From Acinetobacter pecorum (lineage in GTDB: Bacteria; Pseudomonadota; Gammaproteobacteria; Pseudomonadales; Moraxellaceae), in the NCBI RefSeq assembly GCF_014837015.1, contig NZ_JACSPT010000015.1:1-64000 (forward strand): a stretch of 64,000 nt of DNA, written 5' to 3'. A program made the position numbers and the translations under genes. This document shows positions 1-10,090 of this stretch, piece by piece; positions within the stretch are counted from its first letter, which is position 1, and every line of letters starts with the position of its first letter. Under the pieces are notes generated by a model. It was not told the DNA's origin. It searched no databases and worked only from the letters and a program-made list of their open reading frames with translations.

Positions 1-386
1 TAAGCCCAGAAACCTTTGAACAGAAACATTTTAAGAGTTTAGAGGGACCGACTGTCCACAATACTGTCTAGGATCAATTCATTACCCTCACCCCAACCCT
101 CTCGCAATGGGAGAGGGAGCTTTCAGTGCTAATTAAATATCAACATACATTCAATAATGGGAGTTCCCTCTCCTGAGCAAGTTTTAAAGCATCGCTTTAA
201 AACGAAGCGCAAGTGAGGGCTAGGAAGAGGTAAAATTTAACAACCAATAAAAAATCTGAAACTGCCCCTTTTCTAACCGCTCACCCCAAAATCATCTGTT
301 TTTACATTTTTAAGTCAGCAAATTTTAAACATTTCCATAATAATAAGACTTTAGACATCTCCCAGAATACGTGAAGGCCTTCCTCC
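1..386. other. Intergenic region upstream of the dihydroxyacetone kinase gene
   Basis: No gene is supported here. Bases 1-60 may be the tail or leader of something outside the window. A composite palindromic repeat occupies about 85-232. The stretch 233-386 is A+T rich and must hold the promoter of the kinase gene, but no convincing -35/-10 pair could be fixed by eye. Confidence 0.6.
85..232. repeat. Composite palindromic repeat, copy 1
   Basis: Left half (about 85-126) has ACCCTCACCCC followed by a CCCTCTC/GGGAGAGGG hairpin and ends CTTTCA. An A+T-rich spacer follows. The right half (about 161-232) is the inverted counterpart, opening GAGTTCCCTCTCCT and ending in an AGGAAGAGGT-like tail. 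Inside the right hairpin loop sits a second palindrome, GTTTTAAAGC/GCTTTAAAAC. The same architecture recurs at 9609-9722, 10091-10299 and 50445-50595, so this is a dispersed, MITE- or BIME-like family. Confidence 0.8.
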
Positions 387-2117
387 ATGAAAAAACTCAT
401 CAACAACCCTGAAAACCTGGTTGTCGAAATGTGCAAAGGCTTTGTACTTGCGCACCCTGAACTACAATTTACCGAATCCCATAAAATCATTTCACGTAAA
501 CAAAAACACAATAACGTGGCACTGATCAGTGGCGGCGGCAGTGGCCATGAGCCTGCACACGCCGGCTTTGTCGGTACAGGCATGTTAGATGCTGCCGTAT
601 GTGGTGACGTATTCGCATCGCCTTCTCAAATTCAGGTCTATAAAGCCTTACAGCATGTCGCAACTGACAAAGGCGTGCTCATGATCATCAAAAACTATTC
701 TGGCGATATGATGAATTTCCAGAATGGTGCAGCATTGGCTGCGGAAGATGGTATTAAAGTGGATTACGTCAAAGTGGCGGATGATATTGCAGTCAAAGAC
801 AGCCTCTATACTGTGGGTCGTCGTGGTGTTGCTGGTACCATTTTCGTGCACAAAATTGCAGGTGCAGCAGCGTCAAAAGGTTTAGAGCTTGCGGAAGTCA
901 AAGCTGTAGCTCAAAAAGCAGCGGATAAAGTGATTAGTCTTGGTTTCGCCTATAGCTCATGTACCGTTCCTGCCAAAGGTACACCGACCTTTACCCTAGC
1001 CGATAATGAAATGGAATACGGCGTCGGCATCCACGGTGAACCGGGTATCCGCCGTGAAAAAATTCTGCCATCCAAAGAACTGGCACAACGTATTATTGAC
1101 GACCTGTTCCTCGATCGTCCTGATCTGACTGAAGTTGCTGTTCTAGTCAACGGCTTTGGTTCAACACCAATGCAAGAACTGTATGTGTTTAATAACGATG
1201 TGTGCGAACATTTGGCCCGTAAAGGCATCAAGATTTACCGTACTTTTGTCGGCAACTACATGACCAGTATCGACATGAACGGTGCTTCGGTGTCTCTTCT
1301 GGCAGTTGATGATGAGCTAAAAAGCTACTTAGATGCAGAAGCCAACACGCCTGCTCTTAAAATGGATGGCTCAGCAGCACAGCCTTTAATTTTCGCAACA
1401 AAAAATGCCGCAGCAGAAGATGTCATAAATACGGAAATCGAAACTCAGCCTGAACATGCTGAAATTCAAAATGAACAGTTCACGATAGAAAATATGCGTT
1501 ATGTGGTCGATGTGATGGCTGCCTGCATTATCAAAAATGAAGTGCCATTCTGCGAGCTGGATGCCCATGCAGGCGATGGTGATTTTGGCATGAGTGTGGC
1601 TAAAGGTTTTAAACAACTGAAACGCGAATGGCAAAGCCTGATCCAAGCGCAGCATATGGATGAATTTTTGCTGAACAGTTCAATGATTATCATGGAGCAT
1701 TGTGGTGGTGCATCGGGTCCAATCTGGGGTTCAGCGTTTCGTGCAGCGAGTAAAGCCATTCAAGGCAAAACCACATTAACTGTGGCAGATTTTGCCGAGA
1801 TGCTGCAAGCAGCAGTGAAAGGTATTCAAACTACTGGTGAGCGTTCATTTGGTCGTGGCGCTGTGGTGGGTGATAAAACCCTGATTGATGCTTTGGTTCC
1901 TTGTGCAGATTCATGGTCTGCCAATACCGACAAAACATTTAAAGAAAACTTTGTGTTGGGTGCAGCGGCTGCGGTAAAAGGTGCGGAATCAACCAAAGAT
2001 ATCGTGGCACGTATGGGACGTGCCGGAACTGTCGGTGACCGTAGCTTGGGCTATCCGGATGCCGGCGCACACGGCTTAGGTGTCATCTTTAGCGATATTG
2101 CAGAGCATATTAAGTAA
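387..2117 (+). CDS. Dihydroxyacetone (glycerone) kinase, fused DhaK-DhaL, ATP-dependent
   Basis: Phosphorylates dihydroxyacetone to DHAP in the cytoplasm. At 576 residues it has the length of the fused, ATP-using kinases rather than the split PTS-dependent DhaK/DhaL/DhaM system. The DhaK half (about 1-330) shows the substrate-pocket motif GGGSGHEPAH at 49-58 and GIHGEPG, where His216 matches the histidine that binds the substrate covalently in this family. The DhaL half (about 360-576) shows HAGDGDFG, the aspartates that hold Mg-ATP, and HCGGASGP. A linker of about 30 residues joins the halves. The gene stands alone, with its own terminator at 2131-2158 and no glycerol dehydrogenase or DhaR-like regulator nearby, so its inducer cannot be read from context. 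The upstream sequence has only a weak AAGG about 11 bases before the ATG. Confidence 0.95.
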   Translation: MKKLINNPENLVVEMCKGFVLAHPELQFTESHKIISRKQKHNNVALISGGGSGHEPAHAGFVGTGMLDAAVCGDVFASPSQIQVYKALQHVATDKGVLMIIKNYSGDMMNFQNGAALAAEDGIKVDYVKVADDIAVKDSLYTVGRRGVAGTIFVHKIAGAAASKGLELAEVKAVAQKAADKVISLGFAYSSCTVPAKGTPTFTLADNEMEYGVGIHGEPGIRREKILPSKELAQRIIDDLFLDRPDLTEVAVLVNGFGSTPMQELYVFNNDVCEHLARKGIKIYRTFVGNYMTSIDMNGASVSLLAVDDELKSYLDAEANTPALKMDGSAAQPLIFATKNAAAEDVINTEIETQPEHAEIQNEQFTIENMRYVVDVMAACIIKNEVPFCELDAHAGDGDFGMSVAKGFKQLKREWQSLIQAQHMDEFLLNSSMIIMEHCGGASGPIWGSAFRAASKAIQGKTTLTVADFAEMLQAAVKGIQTTGERSFGRGAVVGDKTLIDALVPCADSWSANTDKTFKENFVLGAAAAVKGAESTKDIVARMGRAGTVGDRSLGYPDAGAHGLGVIFSDIAEHIK

Positions 2118-2130
2118 ATAACACCCAATA

Positions 2131-2158
2131 AAAAGCCTCGAATTCTCGGGGCTTTTAA
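2131..2158 (+). terminator. Intrinsic terminator after the dihydroxyacetone kinase gene
   Basis: AAAAGCC and GGCTTTT arms (2131-2137 and 2150-2156) enclose a short CGA/TCG inner stem. The T-run is short. Placed 14 bases after the stop codon. Confidence 0.7.
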
Positions 2159-2212
2159 ATTTCCTGGCGAGGATGATAAACCTTGCTTTCAATCAAGATG
2201 ATAGAAAAATAT

Positions 2213-3487
2213 TTATTGAAACTTTTCTAGATACTTATCCAGTTTTTCTTTGACCACCACCCTTTTATTGCCCTTCATCTGTGCTTCACTCAAAATCCCT
2301 TCAGAGTCAACCACCACCACTGGATGGCCATCCTTCTTCAAACGGGCCACGCCTTCAAATAACATCCGGGCACCGACATTATGAATTAAGGTCAAATTGG
2401 TCAGATCCAATACAATCCGTTTTTTGCCTTCCGGTTCATCTTGCAATATACGTAGCAGCATTTCCGATTCGGTAAACTGTAATACGCCACGCAGCTCGTA
2501 CACCACCACATGATCCCTCTTACCGGTGAGATAACGGCTTTGCAAAATGGTTTGTGCCGAGGGCGTTCCTTCCATCAAATGCAGTCCCATTTCCCGGGAC
2601 ATACGTTCAAAAATTTCGACGCCGCGCGCACTATGTCCATGCTCATCAATGCGTGGAGAAAATACAGCTATCCCCACCTGTCCCGGTAACACGCCGATAA
2701 TACCGCCTGCGACCCCACTTTTAGCCGGAATACCCACCGTGGTTAGCCAGTCACCGGCAGCATCATACATCCCGCAAGTAAGCATCACACTCAGGACTTG
2801 CCGCACCACAGAACGGTCCAGCAATTTTTTACCAGTTTGTGGCTGAATCCCGCCATTGGCAAGTACCGCGGTAATCATAGCCAGGTCTTTGACTGTCACC
2901 TTAATTGAACACTGTTTGATATAACCATTTACAATCGCTTCTGGATCTTCTTCCAGTACCCCCACTGTACGTAGCATATAACCCAGGGATCTGTTACGAA
3001 ATGCTGTTTTCAGTTCAGAGGTATATACTTCGGTATCAAAACTCAGCTCACGCCCCGCCAGCCCACTTAAAAAGCGGCGTAACTGTTCCGCACGGGATAC
3101 TGTTCGTTTATAGGGAATCAGGGAATGGGTGGTAATTGCACCCGAATTGATCATCGGATTTTTCGGAATATTGGAATCCTTCTCCAGCGAAATCTGGTTA
3201 AAGGCCTCGCCCGAAGGCTCCACGCCTACTTTTTCCATGACCTTGGTCAAGCCGACTTTCTGCAAAGCCAGAGCATAGGCAAAGGGCTTGGACATGGACT
3301 GCATGGTAAACTCAACTTCGTCATCACCGGTTGAATAGATCGTGCCATCTACGGTAGAGAGTGCCAAAGCAAACTTATCCGGGTCTACTGCTGCCAGCTC
3401 AGGAATATAATCTGCCAGGGCACCTTTATCATTGTCACGGCAGGAAGTTAAAACATGCTTGAGATAGTCTGGCACCGGTGTTTTCAT
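2213..3487 (-). CDS. glsA: Glutaminase A with C-terminal STAS domain
   Basis: Hydrolyses glutamine to glutamate and ammonia. Residues about 1-300 form the serine-dependent glutaminase fold of the beta-lactamase superfamily. The catalytic SxxK is Ser64-Met-Ser-Lys67, and NSGAI and SGVAGGI match conserved family segments. Residues about 315-424 are a STAS (anti-sigma-antagonist-like) domain with the typical LDLTNLTLIHNVGARML core, where the usual phospho-serine position is replaced. The total of 424 residues fits glutaminases that carry this extension. The role of the STAS part is not established. The gene is monocistronic and faces the kinase gene. A terminator for the next gene upstream lies at 3673-3698. 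Confidence 0.95.
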   Translation of the reverse strand: MKTPVPDYLKHVLTSCRDNDKGALADYIPELAAVDPDKFALALSTVDGTIYSTGDDEVEFTMQSMSKPFAYALALQKVGLTKVMEKVGVEPSGEAFNQISLEKDSNIPKNPMINSGAITTHSLIPYKRTVSRAEQLRRFLSGLAGRELSFDTEVYTSELKTAFRNRSLGYMLRTVGVLEEDPEAIVNGYIKQCSIKVTVKDLAMITAVLANGGIQPQTGKKLLDRSVVRQVLSVMLTCGMYDAAGDWLTTVGIPAKSGVAGGIIGVLPGQVGIAVFSPRIDEHGHSARGVEIFERMSREMGLHLMEGTPSAQTILQSRYLTGKRDHVVVYELRGVLQFTESEMLLRILQDEPEGKKRIVLDLTNLTLIHNVGARMLFEGVARLKKDGHPVVVVDSEGILSEAQMKGNKRVVVKEKLDKYLEKFQ

Positions 3488-3672
3488 CGAATGAGCTTAT
3501 TCCAGTTGGCTGTTATTTTTAATTAACATACCGTCTTTTAGCTTAAGTACCAGAGTGAAAAGGTAATTTTCTGCATATCCATGTTAGCGGCTGCATTCCC
3601 CGTACGGGCAATCCTCCAGAAATAAATTGCATTTTTAAGTATTGTTGTTTTTATTGATATTTTAAGAGACAT

Positions 3673-3698
3673 AAAAAAGGGCGCTCCTGCCCTTTTTT
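3673..3698 (-). terminator. Intrinsic terminator after the SDR gene
   Basis: A GGGC/GCCC stem with a GCTCCT loop, flanked by A6 and T6 so that it can act in both directions. It lies 13 bases past the stop of the minus-strand SDR gene. Confidence 0.85.
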
Positions 3699-3710
3699 AC
3701 TCTGGATGAT

Positions 3711-4517
3711 TTATTTTACTTTGGTTTTACGGATCATCTTGTACAGAACTTTTGGTGAAATACGTGAAACCAGTACCCCCAGTTTTTCTTTCTTGCCGCC
3801 AATCACGATATATTCTTCGCCGTTCTGCAAAGCCTGTACAGTCTGAGCCGCAAAATCTTCCGCGGACAGCCCATTTTCAATCGCTTCATCCGGATGTCCT
3901 TGCGGTTTTCCTTCACCGTTTAAGGCGTTCAGGGATACATTGGTTTTGACAAAGCCCGGGAAAACCACCGAAACCTGCACGCCCTGCGCAGCAACTTCCG
4001 CACGCAGGCTGTTGGCCCACATGTGAATTGCAGCTTTTGCCGCCGAATAGGACGCACGATACTGGGTACCGAGCAAACCTGCCACACTGGAAATAAAGAT
4101 AATACGTCCGGATTTTTGTTCCAGAAAAGTGGGCAGTACGGTTTTAGTCAAAAATACCTGTGAGAAATAATCCACTTCCATAATGGCACGTTCAGTCTGC
4201 ATGGTGGTGTCCTGAATCAGGGCACGCTGGCTGAGTCCGGCATTGTTAATCAGCCAGTCAATCCGGCCTTTTTGCTGCAAAACCTGATCATAGGCATGAC
4301 GAACCTGGCTTTCATCCGTGATATCAGCCGTGATAGAAATATGCTGTTCAGGATTGTTTAAAAGCTGACGTACCTTTTCCAGCTCTTCATGCCGGCGTGC
4401 AGTCAATACCACCTGTGCGCCCAGTGCAGCACATTGTTGTGCAATCGCCTTGCCAATTCCTGAAGATGCTCCGGTAATCCAGACCACTTTTCCCTTTAAG
4501 TCTTCAACTTTCGCCAT
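3711..4517 (-). CDS. Short-chain dehydrogenase/reductase (SDR) family oxidoreductase
   Basis: A 268-residue classical SDR enzyme. It has the TGASSGIG nucleotide-binding motif at about 15-22, the NNAG motif, an active-site serine in ISSVAG and the catalytic YSAAK (YxxxK). The TARRHEE segment after beta-2 points to NADP rather than NAD, by family rule. The lysine-rich C-terminus (IRKTKVK) and hydrophobic stretch near 245-260 suggest possible membrane association. The substrate cannot be inferred from sequence. It follows the 223-residue unknown gene with a 20-base gap on the same strand, so the two are probably co-transcribed, ending at the terminator at 3673-3698. Confidence 0.9.
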   Translation of the reverse strand: MAKVEDLKGKVVWITGASSGIGKAIAQQCAALGAQVVLTARRHEELEKVRQLLNNPEQHISITADITDESQVRHAYDQVLQQKGRIDWLINNAGLSQRALIQDTTMQTERAIMEVDYFSQVFLTKTVLPTFLEQKSGRIIFISSVAGLLGTQYRASYSAAKAAIHMWANSLRAEVAAQGVQVSVVFPGFVKTNVSLNALNGEGKPQGHPDEAIENGLSAEDFAAQTVQALQNGEEYIVIGGKKEKLGVLVSRISPKVLYKMIRKTKVK

Positions 4518-4537
4518 GAAATCCTGTTTCCCTTGTT

Positions 4538-5209
4538 TTAATGGATGCGCTGAGGCATTTCGTCTTCCAGAAATGCCAGTAAATGTTCAAAATAATAACT
4601 CATGGTATCAGCATCATAGATGTGACTGAGTTTATCAAAACGTTTATAGCCTAACTGGGTGGTTAAATGAATCACCCCATTCAAGGTTTTATCGACGACC
4701 ACATTAAATTTCAACATTTTTTTCGGTTGACGGATCAAATGTGTCACGCCCTGATCAATGACCTGGGTAAAGGCTTTTAAGGCCGGTGTTACATACTGGT
4801 GATTACCATTTTTCATCTGGTCCATACAGCCGAGCAGCTCCATCACCAGCATCTTTTCCACCGGATAACGGACAAAAGCATCACCGGCCTGCTCATACGT
4901 CATTTGATGCAGGTAATTCACCATCGGCATGAGCCGTTCATTGTCAAATAAGGAGACCGACCAGGGCATATATTTACGGGTAGTATGAATGATCTGCTGA
5001 ATCACTTTTTCAGACTCACTGTTCGGCGAATTGGCAAGTTGCACAATCTCACCAAAAATCTGGTCAATAATTTCACAGGCCATATCGGCCAGATTTTCAC
5101 CTAAGGGTCTGGCGAGACTGTTTTGCTCGCCGGCATTTAATCTGGAATGGATCTCTTTAAAGCGCTGATGGGTTTCGGGCCGAAGCTTGAGGGAAATGTT
5201 ATAGCTCAT
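4538..5209 (-). CDS. Conserved hypothetical protein, first gene of a two-gene operon with the SDR
   Basis: A 223-residue, mostly helical, soluble-looking protein with no signal peptide and no motif I recognise. The start is supported by AAGGAT seven bases before the ATG. The N-terminal SYNISLKLRPETHQRFKEIHSRLN segment resembles a short ribbon-helix-helix-like opening, but that is too weak to call DNA binding. It is divergent from valS, and both promoters must share 5210-5385. The link with the downstream SDR gene (20 bases) suggests a shared pathway. Real gene: high confidence; function: unknown. Confidence 0.8.
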   Translation of the reverse strand: MSYNISLKLRPETHQRFKEIHSRLNAGEQNSLARPLGENLADMACEIIDQIFGEIVQLANSPNSESEKVIQQIIHTTRKYMPWSVSLFDNERLMPMVNYLHQMTYEQAGDAFVRYPVEKMLVMELLGCMDQMKNGNHQYVTPALKAFTQVIDQGVTHLIRQPKKMLKFNVVVDKTLNGVIHLTTQLGYKRFDKLSHIYDADTMSYYFEHLLAFLEDEMPQRIH

Positions 5210-5338
5210 CTTATTATCCTTTTTTTGATATGCTGCGATGAGTCGCGTTTTTTATGGTTCTATCATACGTTGAGTTGTTATACATGCCAATTGGCTAAAG
5301 TTTGCGTTTGGTTAAGCTGCCGCATGTACTATTTTTTT

Positions 5339-5347
5339 TGCTACAAT
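5339..5347 (+). promoter_or_regulatory. Probable valS promoter (extended -10)
   Basis: TTGCTACAAT places a TACAAT -10 box at 5342-5347 with an upstream TG. The -35 region is poor, as is common for extended -10 promoters. Transcription would start near 5354, about 32 bases before the valS ATG. Confidence 0.45.
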
Positions 5348-5385
5348 AGATGCAATTTTTCATTCACTTTTGATCTGTTTAGACT

Positions 5386-8280
5386 ATGACTGACTCAGCG
5401 CAAAATATCGCGACAACCTACGATCCGACCGAGATCGAGAAAAAATGGTACCAAACCTGGGAAGAGCGCGGTTACTTCAAGCCGTCTCAAAAAGGCGAAT
5501 CATTCTGTATCATGATTCCGCCGCCAAACGTCACTGGCAGCCTGCACATGGGTCATGGTTTCAACAATGCCATCATGGATGCGTTGACCCGTTATAACCG
5601 TATGTCTGGTAAAAATACGCTTTGGCAGCCAGGTACGGACCATGCCGGTATCGCAACGCAAATGGTGGTTGAGCGTCAGTTGGGTGCTGAAGGTATCAGC
5701 CGTCATGACTTGGGTCGTGAAAAATTCATCGAAAAAGTCTGGGAATGGAAGGAACAGTCTGGCGGTAACATTACCCGTCAAATCCGTCGCCTAGGTTCTT
5801 CTGTAGACTGGTCACGTGAACGCTTCACGATGGATGACGGCTTGTCAAATGCGGTAAAAGAAGTATTTGTCAAACTGCATGAAGAAGGCCTGATCTACCG
5901 CGGCAAGCGTCTGGTGAACTGGGATCCTAAACTGCAAACTGCGCTTTCTGATCTGGAAGTAGAGTCAGATAAAGAAGAACAAAGTTCGTTATGGCACTTC
6001 AAATATTTCTTTGAAGACAAGTCAGTGCGTACACACGATGGTAAAGATTATATCGTTGTGGCGACAACACGTCCTGAAACATTGTTAGGCGATACCGCTG
6101 TTGCTGTTGCGCTTGATGATGAGCGTTATACGGATCTGGTGGGTAAAAACATCATCCTGCCAATTACTGGTCGTGCGGTTCCAATCGTTAAAGATGAATA
6201 CGTCGACAAAGAATTCGGTACCGGTTGTGTAAAAATCACGCCTGCACACGACTTTAATGACTATGAAGTGGGTAAACGCTGTAGCCTGCCACTGATCAAT
6301 ATCTTCAACAAAAATGCTGAAGTACTGGCTGAGTTTGAATATATTGCGAAAGCGGGTGAGCAGATTTCTAAAACCATTCCTGCGCCTGCAGATTACATTG
6401 GTTTAGAACGCTTTGAAGCACGTAAGAAGATCGTTGAACAGGCTGAAGCTGAAGGCTGGTTAGACCAGATCCAACCTTATACATTAAAGCCACCTCGCGG
6501 TGACCGTTCAGGCGTGATTGTTGAGCCATTACTGACTGACCAATGGTATGTAAAAATTGCCCCGCTTGCGAAACCTGCGATTGAAGCGGTTCAAGATGGC
6601 CGTATCAAGTTCGTGCCTGAGCAGTACAGCAACATGTACATGGCGTGGATGAATAATATCCAGGACTGGTGTATCTCGCGTCAATTGTGGTGGGGTCACC
6701 GCATTCCGGCCTGGTACGATGCGGAAGGCAACGTTTATGTAGGTCGTAACGAGGAAGAAGTTCGTGCGAAAAACAATATTCCTGCCGATATTGAGTTGAA
6801 TCAGGATGAAGATGTACTGGACACATGGTTCTCTTCAGGTCTCTGGACATTCTCGACTTTAGGCTGGACTGGCGACGAAGCAAAAGACAAAGCCAACTAC
6901 TTCTTGAATACCTTCCACCCGACAGATGTACTGGTGACAGGTTTTGACATCATCTTCTTCTGGGTTGCCCGCATGATCATGCTGACCATGCACTTCATGA
7001 AAAATGAAGATGGTACGCCTCAAGTTCCGTTCAAGACTGTGTATGTTCACGGTCTGGTACGTGATGGCGAAGGTCAGAAGATGTCTAAATCTAAGGGTAA
7101 CGTACTTGACCCATTAGACCTGATTGACGGTGTGGATCTTGAAACATTAGTACAAAAACGTACTACAGGACTCATGAACCCGAAACAGGCAGCGAAGATT
7201 GAAAAATCGACCCGTAAAGAATTCCCTGAAGGGATTCAGTCTTACGGTACTGACGCAGTTCGTTTCACCTTCTGTGCACTTGCCAACACCGGTCGTGACA
7301 TCAAGTTCGACATGAAGCGTGTTGAAGGTTACCGTAACTTTGCCAACAAGATCTGGAACGCAACGCGTTTCGTGATGATGAATGTCGAAGGTCAAACCAT
7401 TGGTTCAGAAGCACGTCAAGACCTTTGGGAATTGCCTGAACAATGGATCGTAAGCCGTCTGCAAAAAGCGGAACAAGCGGTGCAAACCGCATTTGCAACC
7501 TACCGTTTAGATCTGGCTGCTCAAGCGATTTACGAGTTCATCTGGAATGAATACTGTGACTGGTATGTTGAGTTAACCAAACCAGTTCTAAACGATGAAA
7601 ATGTATCTGAAGAGCGTAAAGCTGAAGTACGTCGTGTTCTTCTTTCGGTGATGGAAGCATCTTTACGTCTTGCGCATCCGTTAATGCCATACTTGACTGA
7701 AGAAATCTGGCAAACACTTGCGCCGAAACTCGGTATCACTGGCGAAACTATTATGTTGGCGCCGTACCCTGTTGCTGAGCAAGCATTGATTAATGATCAG
7801 GCTGAAGCAGATATGCAATGGCTGCAAGGTTTGATTGGTGCGGTGCGTAACATCCGTGGTGAAATGGGGCTAGGGAATGCGCGCTTATTGCCTGTTCTGC
7901 TACAAAATACCACTGATGCTGAAAAAGCACAGATTGCACGTATTGAACCGTTGTTCAAAGCATTGGCGAAAGTTGAAAGCATTACCTTCTTGGCTGATGG
8001 CGAACAACCACCATTGTCTTCATCATCTGTCGTTGGTCACGTATCGGTATACGTTCCAATGAAGGGCTTAATTGACCCTAAAGCGGAATTGGGTCGTCTA
8101 CAAAAAGACTTGGACAAGGTTCAAAAGCAACATGACCAGATTGCGACCAAACTTTCTAACGAAGGTTTTGTGGCAAAAGCTCCTGCTGCTGTGGTTGAAG
8201 GCGAGAAAGTGAAGCTTGCTGAGTTTGCTGACCAGTTAGCGAAGATTAAAGCGAATATGGAACAGATTGCGGCGCTTTAA
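5386..8280 (+). CDS. valS: Valine--tRNA ligase
   Basis: Class I aminoacyl-tRNA synthetase charging tRNA-Val, with editing of mischarged threonine. The 964 residues match the family. The HIGH-type signature reads HMGH within [15 protein letters not shown], and the KMSKS loop is KMSKSKGNV. The CP1 editing domain occupies roughly 200-370 ([15 protein letters not shown]). The C-terminal arm is a coiled coil of about 65 residues ([16 protein letters not shown]), typical of ValS. The gene is monocistronic, with a strong terminator directly after it. Confidence 0.98.
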   Translation: MTDSAQNIATTYDPTEIEKKWYQTWEERGYFKPSQKGESFCIMIPPPNVTGSLHMGHGFNNAIMDALTRYNRMSGKNTLWQPGTDHAGIATQMVVERQLGAEGISRHDLGREKFIEKVWEWKEQSGGNITRQIRRLGSSVDWSRERFTMDDGLSNAVKEVFVKLHEEGLIYRGKRLVNWDPKLQTALSDLEVESDKEEQSSLWHFKYFFEDKSVRTHDGKDYIVVATTRPETLLGDTAVAVALDDERYTDLVGKNIILPITGRAVPIVKDEYVDKEFGTGCVKITPAHDFNDYEVGKRCSLPLINIFNKNAEVLAEFEYIAKAGEQISKTIPAPADYIGLERFEARKKIVEQAEAEGWLDQIQPYTLKPPRGDRSGVIVEPLLTDQWYVKIAPLAKPAIEAVQDGRIKFVPEQYSNMYMAWMNNIQDWCISRQLWWGHRIPAWYDAEGNVYVGRNEEEVRAKNNIPADIELNQDEDVLDTWFSSGLWTFSTLGWTGDEAKDKANYFLNTFHPTDVLVTGFDIIFFWVARMIMLTMHFMKNEDGTPQVPFKTVYVHGLVRDGEGQKMSKSKGNVLDPLDLIDGVDLETLVQKRTTGLMNPKQAAKIEKSTRKEFPEGIQSYGTDAVRFTFCALANTGRDIKFDMKRVEGYRNFANKIWNATRFVMMNVEGQTIGSEARQDLWELPEQWIVSRLQKAEQAVQTAFATYRLDLAAQAIYEFIWNEYCDWYVELTKPVLNDENVSEERKAEVRRVLLSVMEASLRLAHPLMPYLTEEIWQTLAPKLGITGETIMLAPYPVAEQALINDQAEADMQWLQGLIGAVRNIRGEMGLGNARLLPVLLQNTTDAEKAQIARIEPLFKALAKVESITFLADGEQPPLSSSSVVGHVSVYVPMKGLIDPKAELGRLQKDLDKVQKQHDQIATKLSNEGFVAKAPAAVVEGEKVKLAEFADQLAKIKANMEQIAAL

Positions 8281-8310
8281 TGTGTTGTTAGTTTGATCTA
8301 ATTTGTGTAT

Positions 8311-8338
8311 AAAGGGCTGATTATTCAGCCCTTTTTTT
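8311..8338 (+). terminator. valS: valS terminator
   Basis: AAAGGGCTGA / TCAGCCCTTT stem with a short loop and a run of seven T. Its T-run overlaps the stop codon of the convergent pseudogene at 8337, so the hairpin sits exactly between the two genes. Confidence 0.9.
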
Positions 8339-9509
8339 ATTTGGTAAATCCTCTCATATCAACAAGATAAGGTGGAAATAAAATACCTACCCTTTTGGTT
8401 TCCTCATTAAAGCCTAATCTAGATGTTTCTAAAAGATGTTCTATTTGCTCTTTAATTTTCTCATTTAATTTACTTAAAATATAATTTATAAAATTTTTCA
8501 CAACTTCATATTCGCCATAAATTGATTGAATATTCATAGTCCGAATAGATACACCTATACTTTTTTCCCAAAAATCTTCATATTGATCAAAAATAGGCAT
8601 TTGTTTATCAAAATATACATTTCCAAATGCCTGCTTATTGATATTTACATTACCATGAAGCAGATCATTTCTTTCATTCATCAAAGTATGAAACTTTTTA
8701 CACTCCTCTGTTGTATAATCAACATTAGATGAAAATCCATTACAATTTAAATGCAATGATTGAACTCTGATATCTATAGGCTGTCTAAGAGTAGTTTGAT
8801 AGAGTCTGTCATTTGATTTAATTTCAGGCTTAGCTAATATAAATAATAAGAAATTTACAAAAGATTCTGCCATAACAGGCAACATAGCTCTTAAACCGAA
8901 AACTTGCCCAACTGCAAAATCTTATTTTTGAAGTGTTTGTGTCCATCTTTCTTGAACTTCCTCAAACTCCAATTGATTTTGAGTGATCTTTAAATCTATA
9001 CGATCTTGCTCTAAGTTTAAATTCAGCTCATTTAACTTTATAAAACTTTGTTCAATCGTAGACTTAATACGATAATACGGATTAATAAATTCAGTCCATT
9101 TTTCCAATGACTTTTTAGTTATGGATATACCTTGTCCATAATTTTTAAAATCTGCTTTGATTTGGCTAATGAAATCGAACTTATTTAGTCCTGACTCGAT
9201 AACTTCACCACTAACATGTATTTCTGTTCTGAAATTATGTCCTTGAATATGAACTAGTCCTTTAGGGGAATCTAACATCCAATCCCAATGAATTAAATTA
9301 TCTGAATGATCATTTTTTAATATTGTTAAAATTCCATTGGGATCACCATATTTTGCTGATAAATAGCAAAATAAATCAATTGGTTTGATCTCATTTGTGA
9401 TTTCCCAAATTTCTCCTTTTTTTGAACTATCATTTAATTTTCTTTTATCTAATAATTCTAAAATGTCTAAAGGATTAAATTCTTGTAATTCCAAGAAAAA
9501 ATTTTCCAT
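8337..9509 (-). pseudogene. HEPN-like hypothetical protein gene interrupted by an in-frame stop
   Basis: Two open segments, 8922-9509 (195 codons) and 8337-8921, lie in the same frame and are separated only by a TAA at 8922-8924. Translation straight after the TAA gives a coding-like start (DFAVGQVFGLRAML), ahead of the first ATG at 8885. This argues for one original protein of about 390 residues broken by a single nonsense change. The first half ends in a helical, Gln/Glu-rich segment. The second half contains RNDLLHG (Arg and His at 8672-8670 and 8657-8655), which fits the R-x4-H signature of HEPN ribonuclease-type domains. I do not recognise the whole family. The gene is clearly A+T richer than valS, which suggests transfer. 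Alternatives are two separate proteins, or stop readthrough. Confidence 0.65.
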
Positions 9510-9608
9510 TTAATTATCCCAATAACATAACTCCTTGTGATAATACATTTTTCTATTATTTTTCAAAATGCTAGACCATCACTTAAAGATAATTTTTTCA
9601 TAGTTGAA

Positions 9609-9722
9609 ACCCTCACCCCAGCCCTCTCCCATAGGGAGAGGGAGCCGTCACCTGATTTCATGCCTATGTGAAATCCAGAATGGAGTTCCCTCTCCTCTCA
9701 GGAGAGGGTTAGGGAGAGGTGA
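9609..9722. repeat. Composite palindromic repeat, copy 2
   Basis: The shortest and cleanest copy. The left half, 9609-9651, holds ACCCTCACCCC and CCCTCTCCC/GGGAGAGGG. After a spacer of about 30 bases, the right half, 9683-9722, holds CCCTCTCCT/AGGAGAGGG and ends TTAGGGAGAGGTGA. The outer ends of the two halves are inverted repeats of each other. The right end forms the last four codons and stop of the DUF559 gene. Confidence 0.85.
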
Positions 9723-10083
9723 TTTTGCTTTTTAATTCAAAACATCTCTGCCACAAATCCTCCAACACGACATCCATCCTTCTCAACACATCATGATTCC
9801 AATACCGCACAACGGTTAAACCCAAAGCCTCTAAAAACTTGGTGCGTTCAGCATCATATTCTTTTGTCTCATCTGTTCCATGCTGACTACCATCCAGCTC
9901 AATCACTAAACCAATTTCATGACAGTAGAAATCTACGATATAGGGTTTGATCACATGCTGACGACGGAATTTAAGATTCATAAAACGCTTGGCACGTAGC
10001 AGTTGCCACATGAAGTGTTCTGCATCGGTGGCGGTGTGGCGCATTGATTTGGCGAATTCTAATAATTGAGGATCTATTTTCAT
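9709..10083 (-). CDS. DUF559 (Vsr-like) endonuclease-domain protein
   Basis: A 124-residue single-domain protein. The FRRQHVIKPYIVDFYCHE segment, followed by ELDGSQH, is the DUF559 core, related to very-short-patch repair and PD-(D/E)xK nucleases. Candidate active-site residues are Asp51, Glu62, Asp64 and His68. Its function is not established; DNA nicking or cleavage is the family-based guess. The context is odd. The stop codon and residues 121-124 (ITSP) are encoded inside repeat copy 2. The purine tract GGGAGAGGG ahead of the ATG (about 9 bases) belongs to repeat copy 3. The gene thus fills the space between two repeats almost exactly, which suggests that gene and repeats moved or evolved together. 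Confidence 0.88.
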   Translation of the reverse strand: MKIDPQLLEFAKSMRHTATDAEHFMWQLLRAKRFMNLKFRRQHVIKPYIVDFYCHEIGLVIELDGSQHGTDETKEYDAERTKFLEALGLTVVRYWNHDVLRRMDVVLEDLWQRCFELKSKITSP

Positions 10084-10090
10084 TGTTATT

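Noticed and set aside
8337..8885. The second HEPN-like segment as a separate gene starting at ATG 8885
   Set aside because: The frame is open upstream of the ATG back to the TAA at 8922, the residues there look coding, and no ribosome site precedes 8885. One broken gene explains it better.
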